This document shows, in pieces, positions 1 through 9,568 of a stretch of 64,000 nucleotides of DNA. How positions within the stretch are numbered: position 1 is the stretch's first letter; each line of letters starts with the position of its first letter. Below the pieces are notes generated by a model. That model worked only from the letters and a program-made list of their open reading frames with translations, did not search any database and had not been told where the DNA came from. This DNA comes from Streptomyces sp. NBC_01788 (GTDB lineage Bacteria > Actinomycetota > Actinomycetes > Streptomycetales > Streptomycetaceae), in assembly GCF_035917575.1 (NCBI RefSeq), contig NZ_CP109090.1:1860001-1924000 (forward strand), read 5' to 3'. The position numbers were made by a program, and so were the translations under genes.

Positions 1-896
1 CCGCGGCTGCCACGGTCACCGTGGTGCTGTGGGCCTCCGCCTTCGTCTCCATCCGCAGCGCGGGAGCCGCGTACTCGCCGGGCGCGCTCGCCCTCGGCCG
101 GCTGCTGGCCGGGGCCCTGACGCTGGGCGCGATCTGCCTGGTGCGGCGGGAGGGGTGGCCGCCGCGGGCGGCCTGGCGCGGGATCGCGATATCCGGGCTG
201 CTGTGGTTCGGCTTCTACATGGTGGCCCTGAACTGGGGCGAGCAGCAGGTCGACGCCGGTACCGCGGCCCTGGTGGTCAATGTCGGCCCGCTGCTGATCG
301 CGCTGCTCGGGGCGCGGCTGCTGGGTGATCCGATGCCGCCGCGCCTGCTGGCGGGCATGGCGGTGTCGTTCGCGGGCGCGGTGACCGTGGGCCTGTCGAT
401 GTCGGGCGGGGGCGGCTCCTCGGTGTTCGGCGTGGTGCTGTGCCTGTTGGCGGCGGTCGCGTACGCCTCCGGGGTCGTCGCCCAGAAGCCGGCGCTGGGC
501 CGCGCGAGCGCGTTGCAGGTGACGACGTTCGGGTGCCTGGTCGGCGCGCTCGTCTGCCTGCCCTTCACCGGCCAACTGTTCCACGAGGCCGCCCGTGCCC
601 CGCTGCCTGCCACGCTCAACATGGTCTACCTGGGTGTGTTCCCGACCGCGCTCGCCTTCACGACCTGGGCCTACGCGCTGTCCCGCACGACCGCGAGCCG
701 GATGGGCGCGACGACGTACGCCGTACCGGCCCTGGTCGTGCTGATGTCGTGGCTGGCGCTGGGTGAGGTGCCGGGGACGGTGACCCTGGTGGGCGGGGCC
801 CTGTGCCTGGCCGGAGTGGCGGTCTCCCGCTCCCGCCCGCACCGCCGGACCTCCCGTACGGCGCGCGAGGAACCCCGTCCGGAACGCGTGCCCTGA
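1..896 (+). CDS. EamA/DMT-family transporter, 5'-truncated by window edge
   Basis: Predicted inner-membrane carrier of the drug/metabolite transporter superfamily; substrate unknown. The visible part is almost entirely hydrophobic helices arranged as two EamA repeats, including the family-typical GLLWFGFYMVALNWGEQ and the later TAFTTWAY-like segment (ALAFTTWAYAL), and ends in a short Arg-rich cytoplasmic tail. The frame stays open to base 3, and the GTG at 21 lies inside what looks like the first helix, so the true start is probably left of the window. It converges on the alcohol dehydrogenase 21 bp away. Confident about the family, not about the substrate. Confidence 0.85.
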   Translation, partial: AAATVTVVLWASAFVSIRSAGAAYSPGALALGRLLAGALTLGAICLVRREGWPPRAAWRGIAISGLLWFGFYMVALNWGEQQVDAGTAALVVNVGPLLIALLGARLLGDPMPPRLLAGMAVSFAGAVTVGLSMSGGGGSSVFGVVLCLLAAVAYASGVVAQKPALGRASALQVTTFGCLVGALVCLPFTGQLFHEAARAPLPATLNMVYLGVFPTALAFTTWAYALSRTTASRMGATTYAVPALVVLMSWLALGEVPGTVTLVGGALCLAGVAVSRSRPHRRTSRTAREEPRPERVP

Positions 897-917
897 TCCG
901 GGCGTGAGCCGTGGGTC

Positions 918-2000
918 TCAGAACACCACCAGCGCCCGGCCGCCCTTGCCGGCCAGCATGTTCTCGAAGGCGGCCGGGATGTCGTCCAGGGAGATCCGGT
1001 CGGTGACCAGGGTGGTCAGGTCCAGCCGGCCGGTGCGGACGTGCTCGGCGAGCACGGGCAGATCCCTGGCCGGGTCCGCGTTGCCGTAGACGCAGCCGGT
1101 CAGGGTGCGGCCCCAGTGGAACAGTTCCAGCGCGTTGAAGGTGACCTGCTCGTCCTTGCCGCCGATGCCCACGACCGTGGTGCGGCCGCCGCGACGGGTG
1201 GACTCCCAGGCGGCCCGGATGGTGACCGCGCGCCCCACGCACTCCACGGCGGCGTCGACGCCCTGTTTCCCGGTGAGGGCGCGGATCTCGCGGGGTGTGT
1301 CCGCCGTGGCCGGGAGGAAGTCCGTGGCGCCCGCCCGGCGGGCGAGTTCCTCCTTCTCCGGGGAGACGTCCACGGCGACGATCCTCTCGGCGCCCGCGAT
1401 CCGGGCGGCCTGGAGGGTGGCGAGCCCCACTCCGCCGGCGCCGAACACCGCGACCGTCTCGCCGGGGCGCACCTTCGCCGCGTGGTGGACGGCGCCGTAG
1501 CCGGTGAGGACGGCGCAGCCGAGGAGCGCGGCGTCGGTGAGCGGGACGCCGTCCGGGAGGGGCAGCACGCAGGAGGCGGCGACCACCGTCTCCTCGGCGA
1601 AGGCGGCGACGTTCAGGCCGGGGTGCAGTTCGGTGCCGTCGGCGGTGCGGGCGTGGACGTCGGCGGCGCCGTTCATCGCGTTGGCGCACAGCCAGACCTC
1701 GCCGAGCGAGCAGGCGTGGCATTTCCCGCAGGAGGGGGCCCAGTTGAGCACCACCGCGTCGCCGGGCGCGACCCGGGTGACGCCCTCGCCGACCGCGACG
1801 ACGGTCCCCGCGCCCTCGTGCCCGAGGACGGCGGGCACCGGAACCCGCAGGGTGCCGTTGGTCAGCGACAGATCGGAGTGGCAGACCCCGGCGGCGGCGA
1901 GCCGCACCCGGACCCGGCCCGGCCCGGGCTCCGGCAGCTCGATCCCGGTGACCTCCAGCGGAGACCCGACGGCGGGCAGAACGGCGGCACGTACGGCCAT
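918..2000 (-). CDS. Zinc-dependent alcohol dehydrogenase (MDR family)
   Basis: NAD(P)-dependent medium-chain alcohol dehydrogenase, 360 residues, cytosolic. The catalytic zinc site is visible as Cys40 (AGVCHSD) and His61-Glu62 (GHEGAG). The structural zinc site is Cys91, 94, 97 and 105 (CGKCHAC...C). A Rossmann motif, VFGAGGVGL, follows near residue 185. The ATG at 2000 is followed by a normal family N-terminus. The preceding same-strand gene is an aldehyde dehydrogenase ending 14 bp upstream, so the two very likely form an operon oxidising an alcohol to the acid via the aldehyde. The actual alcohol cannot be read from sequence; the class that acts on aryl or long-chain alcohols is possible. 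Confidence 0.93.
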   Translation of the reverse strand: MAVRAAVLPAVGSPLEVTGIELPEPGPGRVRVRLAAAGVCHSDLSLTNGTLRVPVPAVLGHEGAGTVVAVGEGVTRVAPGDAVVLNWAPSCGKCHACSLGEVWLCANAMNGAADVHARTADGTELHPGLNVAAFAEETVVAASCVLPLPDGVPLTDAALLGCAVLTGYGAVHHAAKVRPGETVAVFGAGGVGLATLQAARIAGAERIVAVDVSPEKEELARRAGATDFLPATADTPREIRALTGKQGVDAAVECVGRAVTIRAAWESTRRGGRTTVVGIGGKDEQVTFNALELFHWGRTLTGCVYGNADPARDLPVLAEHVRTGRLDLTTLVTDRISLDDIPAAFENMLAGKGGRALVVF

Positions 2001-2014
2001 GGGGCGTGACTCCC

Positions 2015-3403
<1,389 letters not shown>

Positions 3404-3523
3404 CGTGCTCCTCCGGGGCGGGGGCCGTCGTCGGTCCCGTCCGCGTGATCACTGTCGCGGACAAGCTGGTGACGGTCCACAAACTAGCGCCCCGACAGGC
3501 AACCTTCGCCCCGCCGGGGCGCC

Positions 3524-4900
3524 TCACTCCTCCAGGTCGGGCAGGCGGTCCGGGGCCGGGCAGATGCGCTCGCCGCGCTGGTCGAAGACGAACAGGCGGG
3601 CGAGGTCGACCAGGAGCGGCACCTGCATGCCGTGCCGCAGCTCGATGTCCGGCGTGGTCCGCACGACCAGGTCGCCGGGCAGGCGCGGGTCGGGGGCGGC
3701 GACCGGATCCGGCTCGGGGCCTGAGGGGTGGTCCAGCACCACCACGGGGCCCGCGCGCAGGCCGCCCGCCCGGCCCCGCAGCCGGTTCAGGACCGTGCCC
3801 TCGCGCCGGCGCCGCCGGGTCGGGCGCCGGGTGGGACGCGGGGCCTCCAGGTCCGGTACGACGGCGGGGCGGGAGCCGGTGTTGAAGTGGACGAGGACCT
3901 CGTGGCCCTGGAACTCCATGTGCTCCACCAGCCCGGTGATCGCCACCTCCCCGGGTCGGGCGGCGGGCGCGGGGACTCCCGGTCGCCGGGAGGAGGCCGA
4001 GAACTTGGGGGCGATCCGGACGGCCTCCGAACGCAGCCCCACGATCACCTCGCGGCCCTGCTGCACGCGCAGCAACTGATGGTCCAGGGACAGGGGTTCG
4101 GGCAGGCGCAGGAACTGCTTGCCCAGGCTGATGGTCATGGCGCCGTCGAGCGGGGCGCGGATCAGGCCGCGCAGCAGGTTGATGCGCGGGGTGCCGATGA
4201 AGGCGGCCACGAAGACGTTGCGGGGCAGGGCGTAGACCGCGCGCGGGGTGTCCACCTGCTGGAGGACACCGCCGCGCAGGACGGCGACCCGGTCGCCCAG
4301 GGACATCGCCTCGGACTGGTCGTGGGTGACGTAGACCGTGGTGACGCCCAACTCCCGGGTCAGCTTGGATATCTCGGCGCGCAGGTGGTTGCGGAGCTTG
4401 GCGTCGAGGTTGGACAGCGGCTCGTCCATCAGGAAGGCGGAGGGGTGCCGGGAGATCGCGCGGCCCATGGCGACGCGCTGGCGTTCGCCGCCGGAGAGCT
4501 GGCTGGGAAAGCGGTCCATGAGGTCCTCGATGCCCAGCATCCGGGCGGTGGCGTCGACACGGCGGCCGGGGTCCGTGCCGGGCGACTCGATGCGCAGCGG
4601 GAAGCCGATGTTGTCGCGGCTGGTCATGTTCGGATAGAGCGCGAAGTTCTGGAAGACCATCGCCATGTCCCGGCCGGAGGGCGGCAGTTCGTTGCCGTAC
4701 TCGCCGTCGAGCAGCAACTGCCCCTCGGTGATCTCCTCCAGTCCGGCGATCATCCTGAGCACGGTGGACTTCCCGCAGCCGGACGGCCCGAGCAGCACCA
4801 GGAACTCGCCGGGCGCGATGTCGAGAGAGAGGCGGTCCACCACGCGGACGCCCTTGGCGTAGGTCTTGCTCACGTCGTGCAGAGAGATGGCGCGTGTCAT
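3524..4900 (-). CDS. Orphan MalK/UgpC-type ABC transporter ATPase
   Basis: ATPase subunit of a carbohydrate-type ABC importer, 458 residues against about 370 for MalK/MsiK. Walker A GPSGCGKST is at residues 38-46, followed by the signature LSGGERQR, Walker B FLMDEPLSNLD and the H-loop TVYVTHDQSE. No permease or binding protein lies nearby, so it may energise several importers as MsiK does (inference). The C-terminal regulatory domain carries two unusual insertions: a Ser/Arg/Pro patch (after IAPKFSAS) that overlaps a repeat-like sequence at 3970-4012, and an Arg/Pro-rich segment (RRPTRRRRREG). Both are absent from typical homologues as I know them. Alternative: a polyamine- or iron-type ATPase. 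Confidence 0.88.
   Translation of the reverse strand: MTRAISLHDVSKTYAKGVRVVDRLSLDIAPGEFLVLLGPSGCGKSTVLRMIAGLEEITEGQLLLDGEYGNELPPSGRDMAMVFQNFALYPNMTSRDNIGFPLRIESPGTDPGRRVDATARMLGIEDLMDRFPSQLSGGERQRVAMGRAISRHPSAFLMDEPLSNLDAKLRNHLRAEISKLTRELGVTTVYVTHDQSEAMSLGDRVAVLRGGVLQQVDTPRAVYALPRNVFVAAFIGTPRINLLRGLIRAPLDGAMTISLGKQFLRLPEPLSLDHQLLRVQQGREVIVGLRSEAVRIAPKFSASSRRPGVPAPAARPGEVAITGLVEHMEFQGHEVLVHFNTGSRPAVVPDLEAPRPTRRPTRRRRREGTVLNRLRGRAGGLRAGPVVVLDHPSGPEPDPVAAPDPRLPGDLVVRTTPDIELRHGMQVPLLVDLARLFVFDQRGERICPAPDRLPDLEE
3970..4012. repeat. Divergent copy of the G-run hairpin repeat inside the ABC ATPase gene
   Basis: The bases at 3997-4010 (GCCGAGAACTTGGGGG) are identical to the core of the repeat at 37531-37574. 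A GGGGAC/CCC arm lies about 25 bp to the left, as in that repeat. The centre is divergent. It codes for the extra KFSASSRRPG-like segment of the ATPase C-terminal domain, so it is read through in frame. Confidence 0.45.
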
Positions 4901-5077
4901 GAGGCATTCCCCCGGGACTCACCAGAGCACTGAGGCTCCGCGGGTCGAACGCCTCGTGCGGGTCGTACGGGGCGTATGAGTCACGGAAGTTAACGGACGG
5001 TGCGCGCCGGGGGGAAGAGACCGGGCAGGATCGGAAGCCGGCGTCCACCAGACGAGAAACCGGACGATCATGTTCAA

Positions 5078-5112
5078 GGGCGGGCGGCCGGTCGTGGGCC
5101 ACCCGCCCGCCC
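5078..5112. terminator. Hairpin downstream of the sortase gene
   Basis: Inverted repeat GGGCGGGCGG / CCGCCCGCCC with a 15-nt loop, placed just after the sortase stop codon on the minus strand. A plausible intrinsic terminator without a U-tract, as is common in Streptomyces. Confidence 0.5.
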
Positions 5113-5125
5113 GCGCCGCGCGGTG

Positions 5126-5914
5126 TCAGATCGTCGACGTCAGGTGGGCGAAGACGACGACGTTGCTGGAGTAGCCGGCTCTGTGGGTGTAGAGGCCGCC
5201 GCAGGTGATCACACGGAGTTCGGGGCGGCGGGACGTGGCGTACACCTCCTTGTCCGGGAAGCGGGCCTTGTCGAAGACCCGTACCTTGTCGACGGTGTAG
5301 ACGGCGGTGCGGCCGTCCTGGCGCCGGACCTCGATGCGGTGGCCCGGACCGAGCTGGCCGAGTCCGGCGAAGACGGCTGCGCCGGTCCTGGTGTCGCGGT
5401 GCCCGACCGCGACCGCCGTGCCGGGCTCCCCGGGTGTGGGGCCGCCGTCGTACCAGCCGACGAGCTTGGGCTTGTCGACCGGTGGCGTCCGGAGCTCCCG
5501 GTCGCCGTCGAGGCCGACCCGGATGATCGGCGCGGTGACGCCGAGGGAGGGGATGCGCAGGGTGGTCGCGGGAGAGCGGGGCAGCGGCGAGGGCCGGCGC
5601 GGGGAGGGAGAACCCGGCCGTGGCGAGGGGGACTTGCCGCGGGCCGGGCCGTCGCCGTTCGCACCGTCCGTGCCAACACCGCCGCGGTGTGTGCCGCTGC
5701 CGCCGTTCGCCCCGTCGCCGGCCGCGCCGGAAGGGCCCGGGTGGGCCGGGGCCACCGCGCCCGGCCCTGCGGCTCGCTCCGGCGCGGTGCCGTCGTGCTG
5801 TCCACCGCACCGGTTCCCGGCCGTGACCAGGACGACCGCGAGTACGGTCGTCCTGGCCAGGCGGTAGGCACGGGTCCGGTACCAGGGCCTGCGTCTGCGC
5901 CTACGCGGCGCCAT
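5126..5914 (-). CDS. Class F sortase
   Basis: Membrane-anchored transpeptidase expected to cleave a sorting signal and attach the protein to the cell wall; 262 residues. An Arg-rich N-terminus (MAPRRRRRRPWYR) precedes one transmembrane segment at about residues 18-34. A Pro/Ala/Gly-rich linker follows, then the sortase barrel. The catalytic triad is visible as His172 (AVGHRDTRTG), Cys238 (VITCGG) and Arg245 (THRAGYSSN). The TCGG context is typical of actinobacterial class F rather than class E. Its start overlaps the 3' end of the upstream gene by 14 bp, which strongly suggests that gene encodes its substrate. Known class F enzymes are few; the one I recall (Propionibacterium) accepts LPXTG. 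Confidence 0.9.
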   Translation of the reverse strand: MAPRRRRRRPWYRTRAYRLARTTVLAVVLVTAGNRCGGQHDGTAPERAAGPGAVAPAHPGPSGAAGDGANGGSGTHRGGVGTDGANGDGPARGKSPSPRPGSPSPRRPSPLPRSPATTLRIPSLGVTAPIIRVGLDGDRELRTPPVDKPKLVGWYDGGPTPGEPGTAVAVGHRDTRTGAAVFAGLGQLGPGHRIEVRRQDGRTAVYTVDKVRVFDKARFPDKEVYATSRRPELRVITCGGLYTHRAGYSSNVVVFAHLTSTI

Positions 5915-6611
5915 GCGGGCGCCGGCGGACCAGCCGCGTGTACACGACCCCGCTGACCACGACCAGCCCCACGGCCGCGGCCCCGGTCACCGGCGAGAAC
6001 GCCGCGACCGAGGAGGCGAGGCCGCCGCCGCCCGCCTGGACACCGCCCCGCGGGCCGCCCCGGTCGTCGCGGACCGGGCCCGACACCTCGTTGCCGCGCC
6101 CGTGGTCCTCGTGACCGCGGCCCCGGTCGTCGCGGCCGCGGCCCTGGTCCTCGATCTGGCGGCCCGGACCCTGCGCCCCTTCGCGCCGGCCGTTGTCACC
6201 GCGGCAGTTGACGCGGAAGATCTTCTCCTTGGAGGTACCGTCGATGGTCCAGGAGAGCTTGTACTGCCCGTCGGCGAGCCCCAGCGGCTCGGTGTGGCCG
6301 GCGCCGCCGCCCAGGGCGACGGCGCCGGTGACGGTGGCACTGTTGGGCAGCGGTGGCTGCGCGTGGATGGTGTAGGTCACGTTGGGCAGGACGTCGAAGT
6401 TGACGGCGTCCAGGTAGAACCGGCAGGCGACGGGGTCGTCCTTCGAGACGCCGAAGGGCACGCCCACCCTGTGGATCTTGATGTCGCCGGCTTCCCCCTG
6501 GGCCATGGCGGACGGCGCCACCAGCCACGTGGCACCGGCCGCGGTCAGGGCCGTCAGACCGACGGCGACGGCACGGGAGCCGAAGGTGCGTGGGATTGTC
6601 AGGGTGGGCAT
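5901..6611 (-). CDS. Secreted surface protein with SPVTG sorting-like tail, probable sortase substrate
   Basis: 236 residues with a clear signal peptide (predicted cleavage after AMA at about residue 37) and an N-terminal beta-rich domain of about 110 residues with two cysteines (VACRFYL and RVNCRG). A low-complexity Arg/Gly/Asp stretch follows (RGRDDRGRGHEDHGRG), and the protein ends in a hydrophobic helix and RRR tail. Immediately before the helix is SPVTG (residues 206-210), which has the xPxTG pattern of a sorting signal with Ser replacing Leu. Overlap with the class F sortase gene supports a substrate-enzyme pair (inference). I do not recognise the extracellular domain. An AT-rich stretch with a CCTCCG-complementary ribosome site precedes the ATG. 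Confidence 0.82.
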   Translation of the reverse strand: MPTLTIPRTFGSRAVAVGLTALTAAGATWLVAPSAMAQGEAGDIKIHRVGVPFGVSKDDPVACRFYLDAVNFDVLPNVTYTIHAQPPLPNSATVTGAVALGGGAGHTEPLGLADGQYKLSWTIDGTSKEKIFRVNCRGDNGRREGAQGPGRQIEDQGRGRDDRGRGHEDHGRGNEVSGPVRDDRGGPRGGVQAGGGGLASSVAAFSPVTGAAAVGLVVVSGVVYTRLVRRRPHGAA

Positions 6612-6788
6612 GTGCGTTCCTCCGAGTCAGACGATTTTCATACAAATCGTTCTTTCGACTGACTGTCTTTCATATGCGCGCGCGTCACGAGGCGACCCGC
6701 ACCCGACGCGCCGTCAGCTTTCGCCCGGCCGGAGCAACCGTGTTCCACCCCTCCCCGCCGGGCACCTCACGGCATGGGGGAAACGGCC

Positions 6789-7415
6789 TCAGTCCAGCGC
6801 CCGCGCCAGGTGGGCGCGCAGCATCCGCCGCATCTCCTCGATGATCCGCTCGTCGCCCTGCGCGTCGACACGGAAGGCGAGTTGGACCAGGGTGTCGGCG
6901 GTCTCGACGGCGATCAGGAAGGTGCGGCGGAGGTCGTCGTCCGGCACGCGGCCCAGGTGGCCGGCCAGAAGCTCGGTGAGCCGGTCGGCGACGCGGTGGT
7001 TGGGTTCGGCGCGGCGGACGCCGACGGGGATCTGGTTGCCGAAGTCGACGAGGGAGAACCCGGGAGCGGTCCGCTTCATGGCCAGGTACTCGTCGAGGGC
7101 GGTGTCCATGGCGGCACTCCATCCGCCGTTCCCCGCCTTCCCCGCCTTCCGTGCCTTCTTCAGCCGCCCGGCGACGCGCTCGGTGTACCGGTCGAGGTTG
7201 CGCTGGGCCAGCGCGTCCGCCATCGCCCGCTTGTTGCCGAAGAAGCGGTAGACCGAGCCGATGGGCACACCGGCGCGCGCCGCGACGGCCCGCGTGGTCA
7301 GCGCGTCGTAGCCGACCTCGTCGAGGAGGTCGGCGCAGGCGTCGAGGATCCTGGTCAGCCGTTCGGCACTGCGCCGCTGGACGGGCGCGCGGCGAAGCGG
7401 GGCGGGGTGGGACAC
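6789..7415 (-). CDS. TetR-family transcriptional regulator
   Basis: 208 residues. The N-terminal helix-turn-helix is typical: RILDACADLLDEVGYDALTT followed by RAVAARAGVPIGSVYRFFGNK at about residues 21-62. The remaining helices form a ligand-binding domain with no recognisable specificity. The GTG at 7415 is the first usable start in frame; ATGs just upstream are in another frame. It is flanked by a same-strand secreted protein and by the sortase substrate, and there is no obvious divergent target gene, so the regulated operon is unknown. Confidence 0.88.
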   Translation of the reverse strand: MSHPAPLRRAPVQRRSAERLTRILDACADLLDEVGYDALTTRAVAARAGVPIGSVYRFFGNKRAMADALAQRNLDRYTERVAGRLKKARKAGKAGNGGWSAAMDTALDEYLAMKRTAPGFSLVDFGNQIPVGVRRAEPNHRVADRLTELLAGHLGRVPDDDLRRTFLIAVETADTLVQLAFRVDAQGDERIIEEMRRMLRAHLARALD

Positions 7416-7471
7416 GGCTTCATCATGCCTTCCCCCGGCGGGCGGGTGAAGCGCGCCTCCCGGCAGCCCCG

Positions 7472-8014
7472 CTACGGCCTCGCGGACACGGCCGGGGACG
7501 ACCCGCCCTGGTCCTGCGGCGCGGCCGTGATGTCGGCCGTGGACTGGACCGGGTCGCCGGCCACCGCCCAGACCGTGCCGTCGTCGGCGAGGAGGCGGAC
7601 GGTGACGTGATGGGTACCGTGGGGCACGAGCCCGCCGGAGAGGCGGTACTCCGGGGCGCGCAGGCGGACGACGAGCCGGCCGTCCACCAGCAGTTGGGCG
7701 AGGCCGCGCCCGGAGGTCGCGCGGGCCGGCGTGCCGGCCGGGGAGAAGCGGAAGCGGCGCACGGCCAGCCGTACGTTCCAGTCGCCGCCGGACCCCGGGC
7801 GCACCTCGACACGGACCTCGGGAGCGGTCTTCCGGTCCACCTCGCGGTAGCGCCGGCCCTCCTCGTCGGTGTGGTCGAGCAGCTTGCCCACGGGCTCGGG
7901 CGGCCTCTCGTCCCCCTGCCCGTGCCCAGCCTTCCGTCCACAGCCCGCCGGCCCGGCGAAGAACAGGGCCGAGGCCGCGAGCGCAGCGAGTGATCCCCGC
8001 GTCCACGACGACAT
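7472..8014 (-). CDS. Secreted or lipo-protein of unknown function
   Basis: 180 residues. It starts with a hydrophobic signal (LAALAASALFFAGPAGCGRK). The Cys after PAG could be a lipobox cysteine, although the -3 position is unusual, so lipidation is uncertain. The rest is mostly beta-strand-like (FRFSPAG..., LVVRLRAPEYRLSG, HHVTVRLLADDGTVWAVAG), resembling a small immunoglobulin-like sandwich. I do not recognise the family. The ATG at 8014 diverges from hmgA, sharing a 142-bp intergenic region. Confidence 0.72.
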   Translation of the reverse strand: MSSWTRGSLAALAASALFFAGPAGCGRKAGHGQGDERPPEPVGKLLDHTDEEGRRYREVDRKTAPEVRVEVRPGSGGDWNVRLAVRRFRFSPAGTPARATSGRGLAQLLVDGRLVVRLRAPEYRLSGGLVPHGTHHVTVRLLADDGTVWAVAGDPVQSTADITAAPQDQGGSSPAVSARP

Positions 8015-8124
8015 GACGGGGAGCGTAGAGCAGCGGCCCGACCCGGCGGATCCCCCGGAAGTCGGGTTCCGTCCTCCGCCCGGAGTAGGGGGTCTTGCGC
8101 CCCGGAAAACGCAATCCTACGGTG

Positions 8125-8135
8125 TTCCATAGGAA
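8125..8135. promoter_or_regulatory. Perfect inverted repeat TTCCATAGGAA upstream of hmgA
   Basis: TTCC-ATA-GGAA lies 22 bp before the hmgA start, between a possible -10 (TACGGT) and the ribosome site AAGGGAG. The position suits an operator. IclR-type regulators often control tyrosine catabolism and bind similar short palindromes, but assignment to such a protein is only inference. Confidence 0.35.
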
Positions 8136-8156
8136 TCAGGTTGCAAGGGAGCGATC

Positions 8157-9467
8157 ATGAGCGGGGACGCACGCAGCACCGCCGAGAAACTGACCTACCT
8201 CTCCGGGTTCGGCAACGAGCACGGTTCCGAGGCGGTTCCGGGCGCGCTGCCCGACGGCCGCAACTCCCCGCAGCGCGCCCCGCTCGGGCTGTACGCGGAG
8301 CAGCTCAGCGGTACTGCGTTCACCGAGCCGAGGGCCCACAACCGCCGCTCGTGGCTGTACCGGATCCGCCCGTCGGCCGCCCATCCGGCGTTCACCCGGA
8401 CCGGCAACGGCACGATCCGCACGGCGCCGTTCACCGAGACGGTGCCCGACCCGAACCGGCTGCGCTGGAACCCGCTGCCGGAGCCCGCCCGCGGCACGGA
8501 CTTCCTCGCCGGCCTGTGGACCCTGGGCGGCAACGGCGACGCGACCCAGCGCACCGGCGTGGCCGTGCACCTCTACCACGCCGACTCCTCGATGGAGCGC
8601 GTCTTCAGCGACGCGGACGGCGAGCTGCTGATCGTGCCGGAGCGCGGCGGGCTGCTGCTGCGCACCGAGTTCGGACTGCTGCGCGCCGAGCCGGGGGACG
8701 TGGCGCTCATCCCACGCGGGGTGCGCTTCCGGGTGGAGCTGCTCGACGCCACCGCCCGCGGCTACGTCTGCGAGAACTACGGCGCCCCCTTCCGCCTCCC
8801 CGACCTCGGCCCCATCGGCGCCAACGGGCTGGCCAACGCCCGGGACTTCCGCGCGCCGGTCGCCGCCTACGAGGACACCGAGGGCCCGGTGGAGGTGGTG
8901 AACAAGTTCTGCGGCAACCTGTGGACCGCCACCTACGACCACTCCCCGCTCGACGTGGTGGCATGGCACGGCAACCTCGTGCCGTACGTCTACGACCTGC
9001 GCCGCTTCAACGTGATCGGCACGATCTCGTACGACCACCCGGACCCGTCGATCTTCACGGTGCTTACCTCGCCCTCCGACACCCCGGGTCTGGCCGGCGT
9101 GGACTTCGTCGTCTTCGCGCCGCGCTGGCTGGTCGGCGAGGACACCTTCCGGCCGCCGTACTTCCACCGGAATGTGATGAGCGAGTACATGGGCCTGATC
9201 GAGGGCGCCTACGACGCCAAGGCGGAGGGCTTCGTGCCGGGCGGCGGCTCGCTGCACAACATGATGTCGGCGCACGGCCCGGACCGGGAGACCTTCGACA
9301 GGGCGAGCGCGGCGGAGCTGAAGCCGCAGAAGGTGGACGACGGGCTGGCGTTCATGTTCGAGACGCGCTGGCCGCTGACGCTCACGCCGCACGCGGCCGG
9401 GGCCGAGCACCTTCAGCGGCGGTACGACGACGTGTGGAAGGGGCTGGAGCGGAACTTCCGCCCCTAG
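8157..9467 (+). CDS. hmgA: Homogentisate 1,2-dioxygenase
   Basis: Fe(II) enzyme that opens the ring of homogentisate to maleylacetoacetate in tyrosine/phenylalanine catabolism; 436 residues, normal for the family. It starts with the characteristic [13 protein letters not shown] and has the C-terminal cupin segment with the iron ligands in [15 protein letters not shown] and the His of [15 protein letters not shown] preceded by AAGGGAG. The neighbouring downstream GntR regulator may or may not be related. Its TAG stop is formed by the CTAG terminus of a MITE-like element (see 9464-9535). In some bacteria, loss of this enzyme gives brown pigment from accumulated homogentisate. Confidence 0.97.
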   Translation: MSGDARSTAEKLTYLSGFGNEHGSEAVPGALPDGRNSPQRAPLGLYAEQLSGTAFTEPRAHNRRSWLYRIRPSAAHPAFTRTGNGTIRTAPFTETVPDPNRLRWNPLPEPARGTDFLAGLWTLGGNGDATQRTGVAVHLYHADSSMERVFSDADGELLIVPERGGLLLRTEFGLLRAEPGDVALIPRGVRFRVELLDATARGYVCENYGAPFRLPDLGPIGANGLANARDFRAPVAAYEDTEGPVEVVNKFCGNLWTATYDHSPLDVVAWHGNLVPYVYDLRRFNVIGTISYDHPDPSIFTVLTSPSDTPGLAGVDFVVFAPRWLVGEDTFRPPYFHRNVMSEYMGLIEGAYDAKAEGFVPGGGSLHNMMSAHGPDRETFDRASAAELKPQKVDDGLAFMFETRWPLTLTPHAAGAEHLQRRYDDVWKGLERNFRP

Positions 9468-9535
9468 GGCCCTTCGTTCGGATCATGCCGGGCTCGCGGG
9501 CCCTGATCCGGCCTGATCCAAACGAGAGACCCTTG
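9464..9535. repeat. Short MITE-like palindromic element abutting hmgA
   Basis: 72-bp element with imperfect terminal inverted repeats: left CTAGGGCCCTTCGTTCGGAT, right reverse complement CAAGGGTCTCTCGTTTGGAT. It shares both termini and the GATCAxGCCGGGCTCGC segment with the 194-bp element at 55343-55536, but lacks the middle. The left CTAG contains the hmgA stop codon. The whole can fold into one hairpin and probably also acts as a terminator. Confidence 0.75.
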
Positions 9536-9568
9536 CCTTGATCGATTACCTACCGGTACGGATGACCC

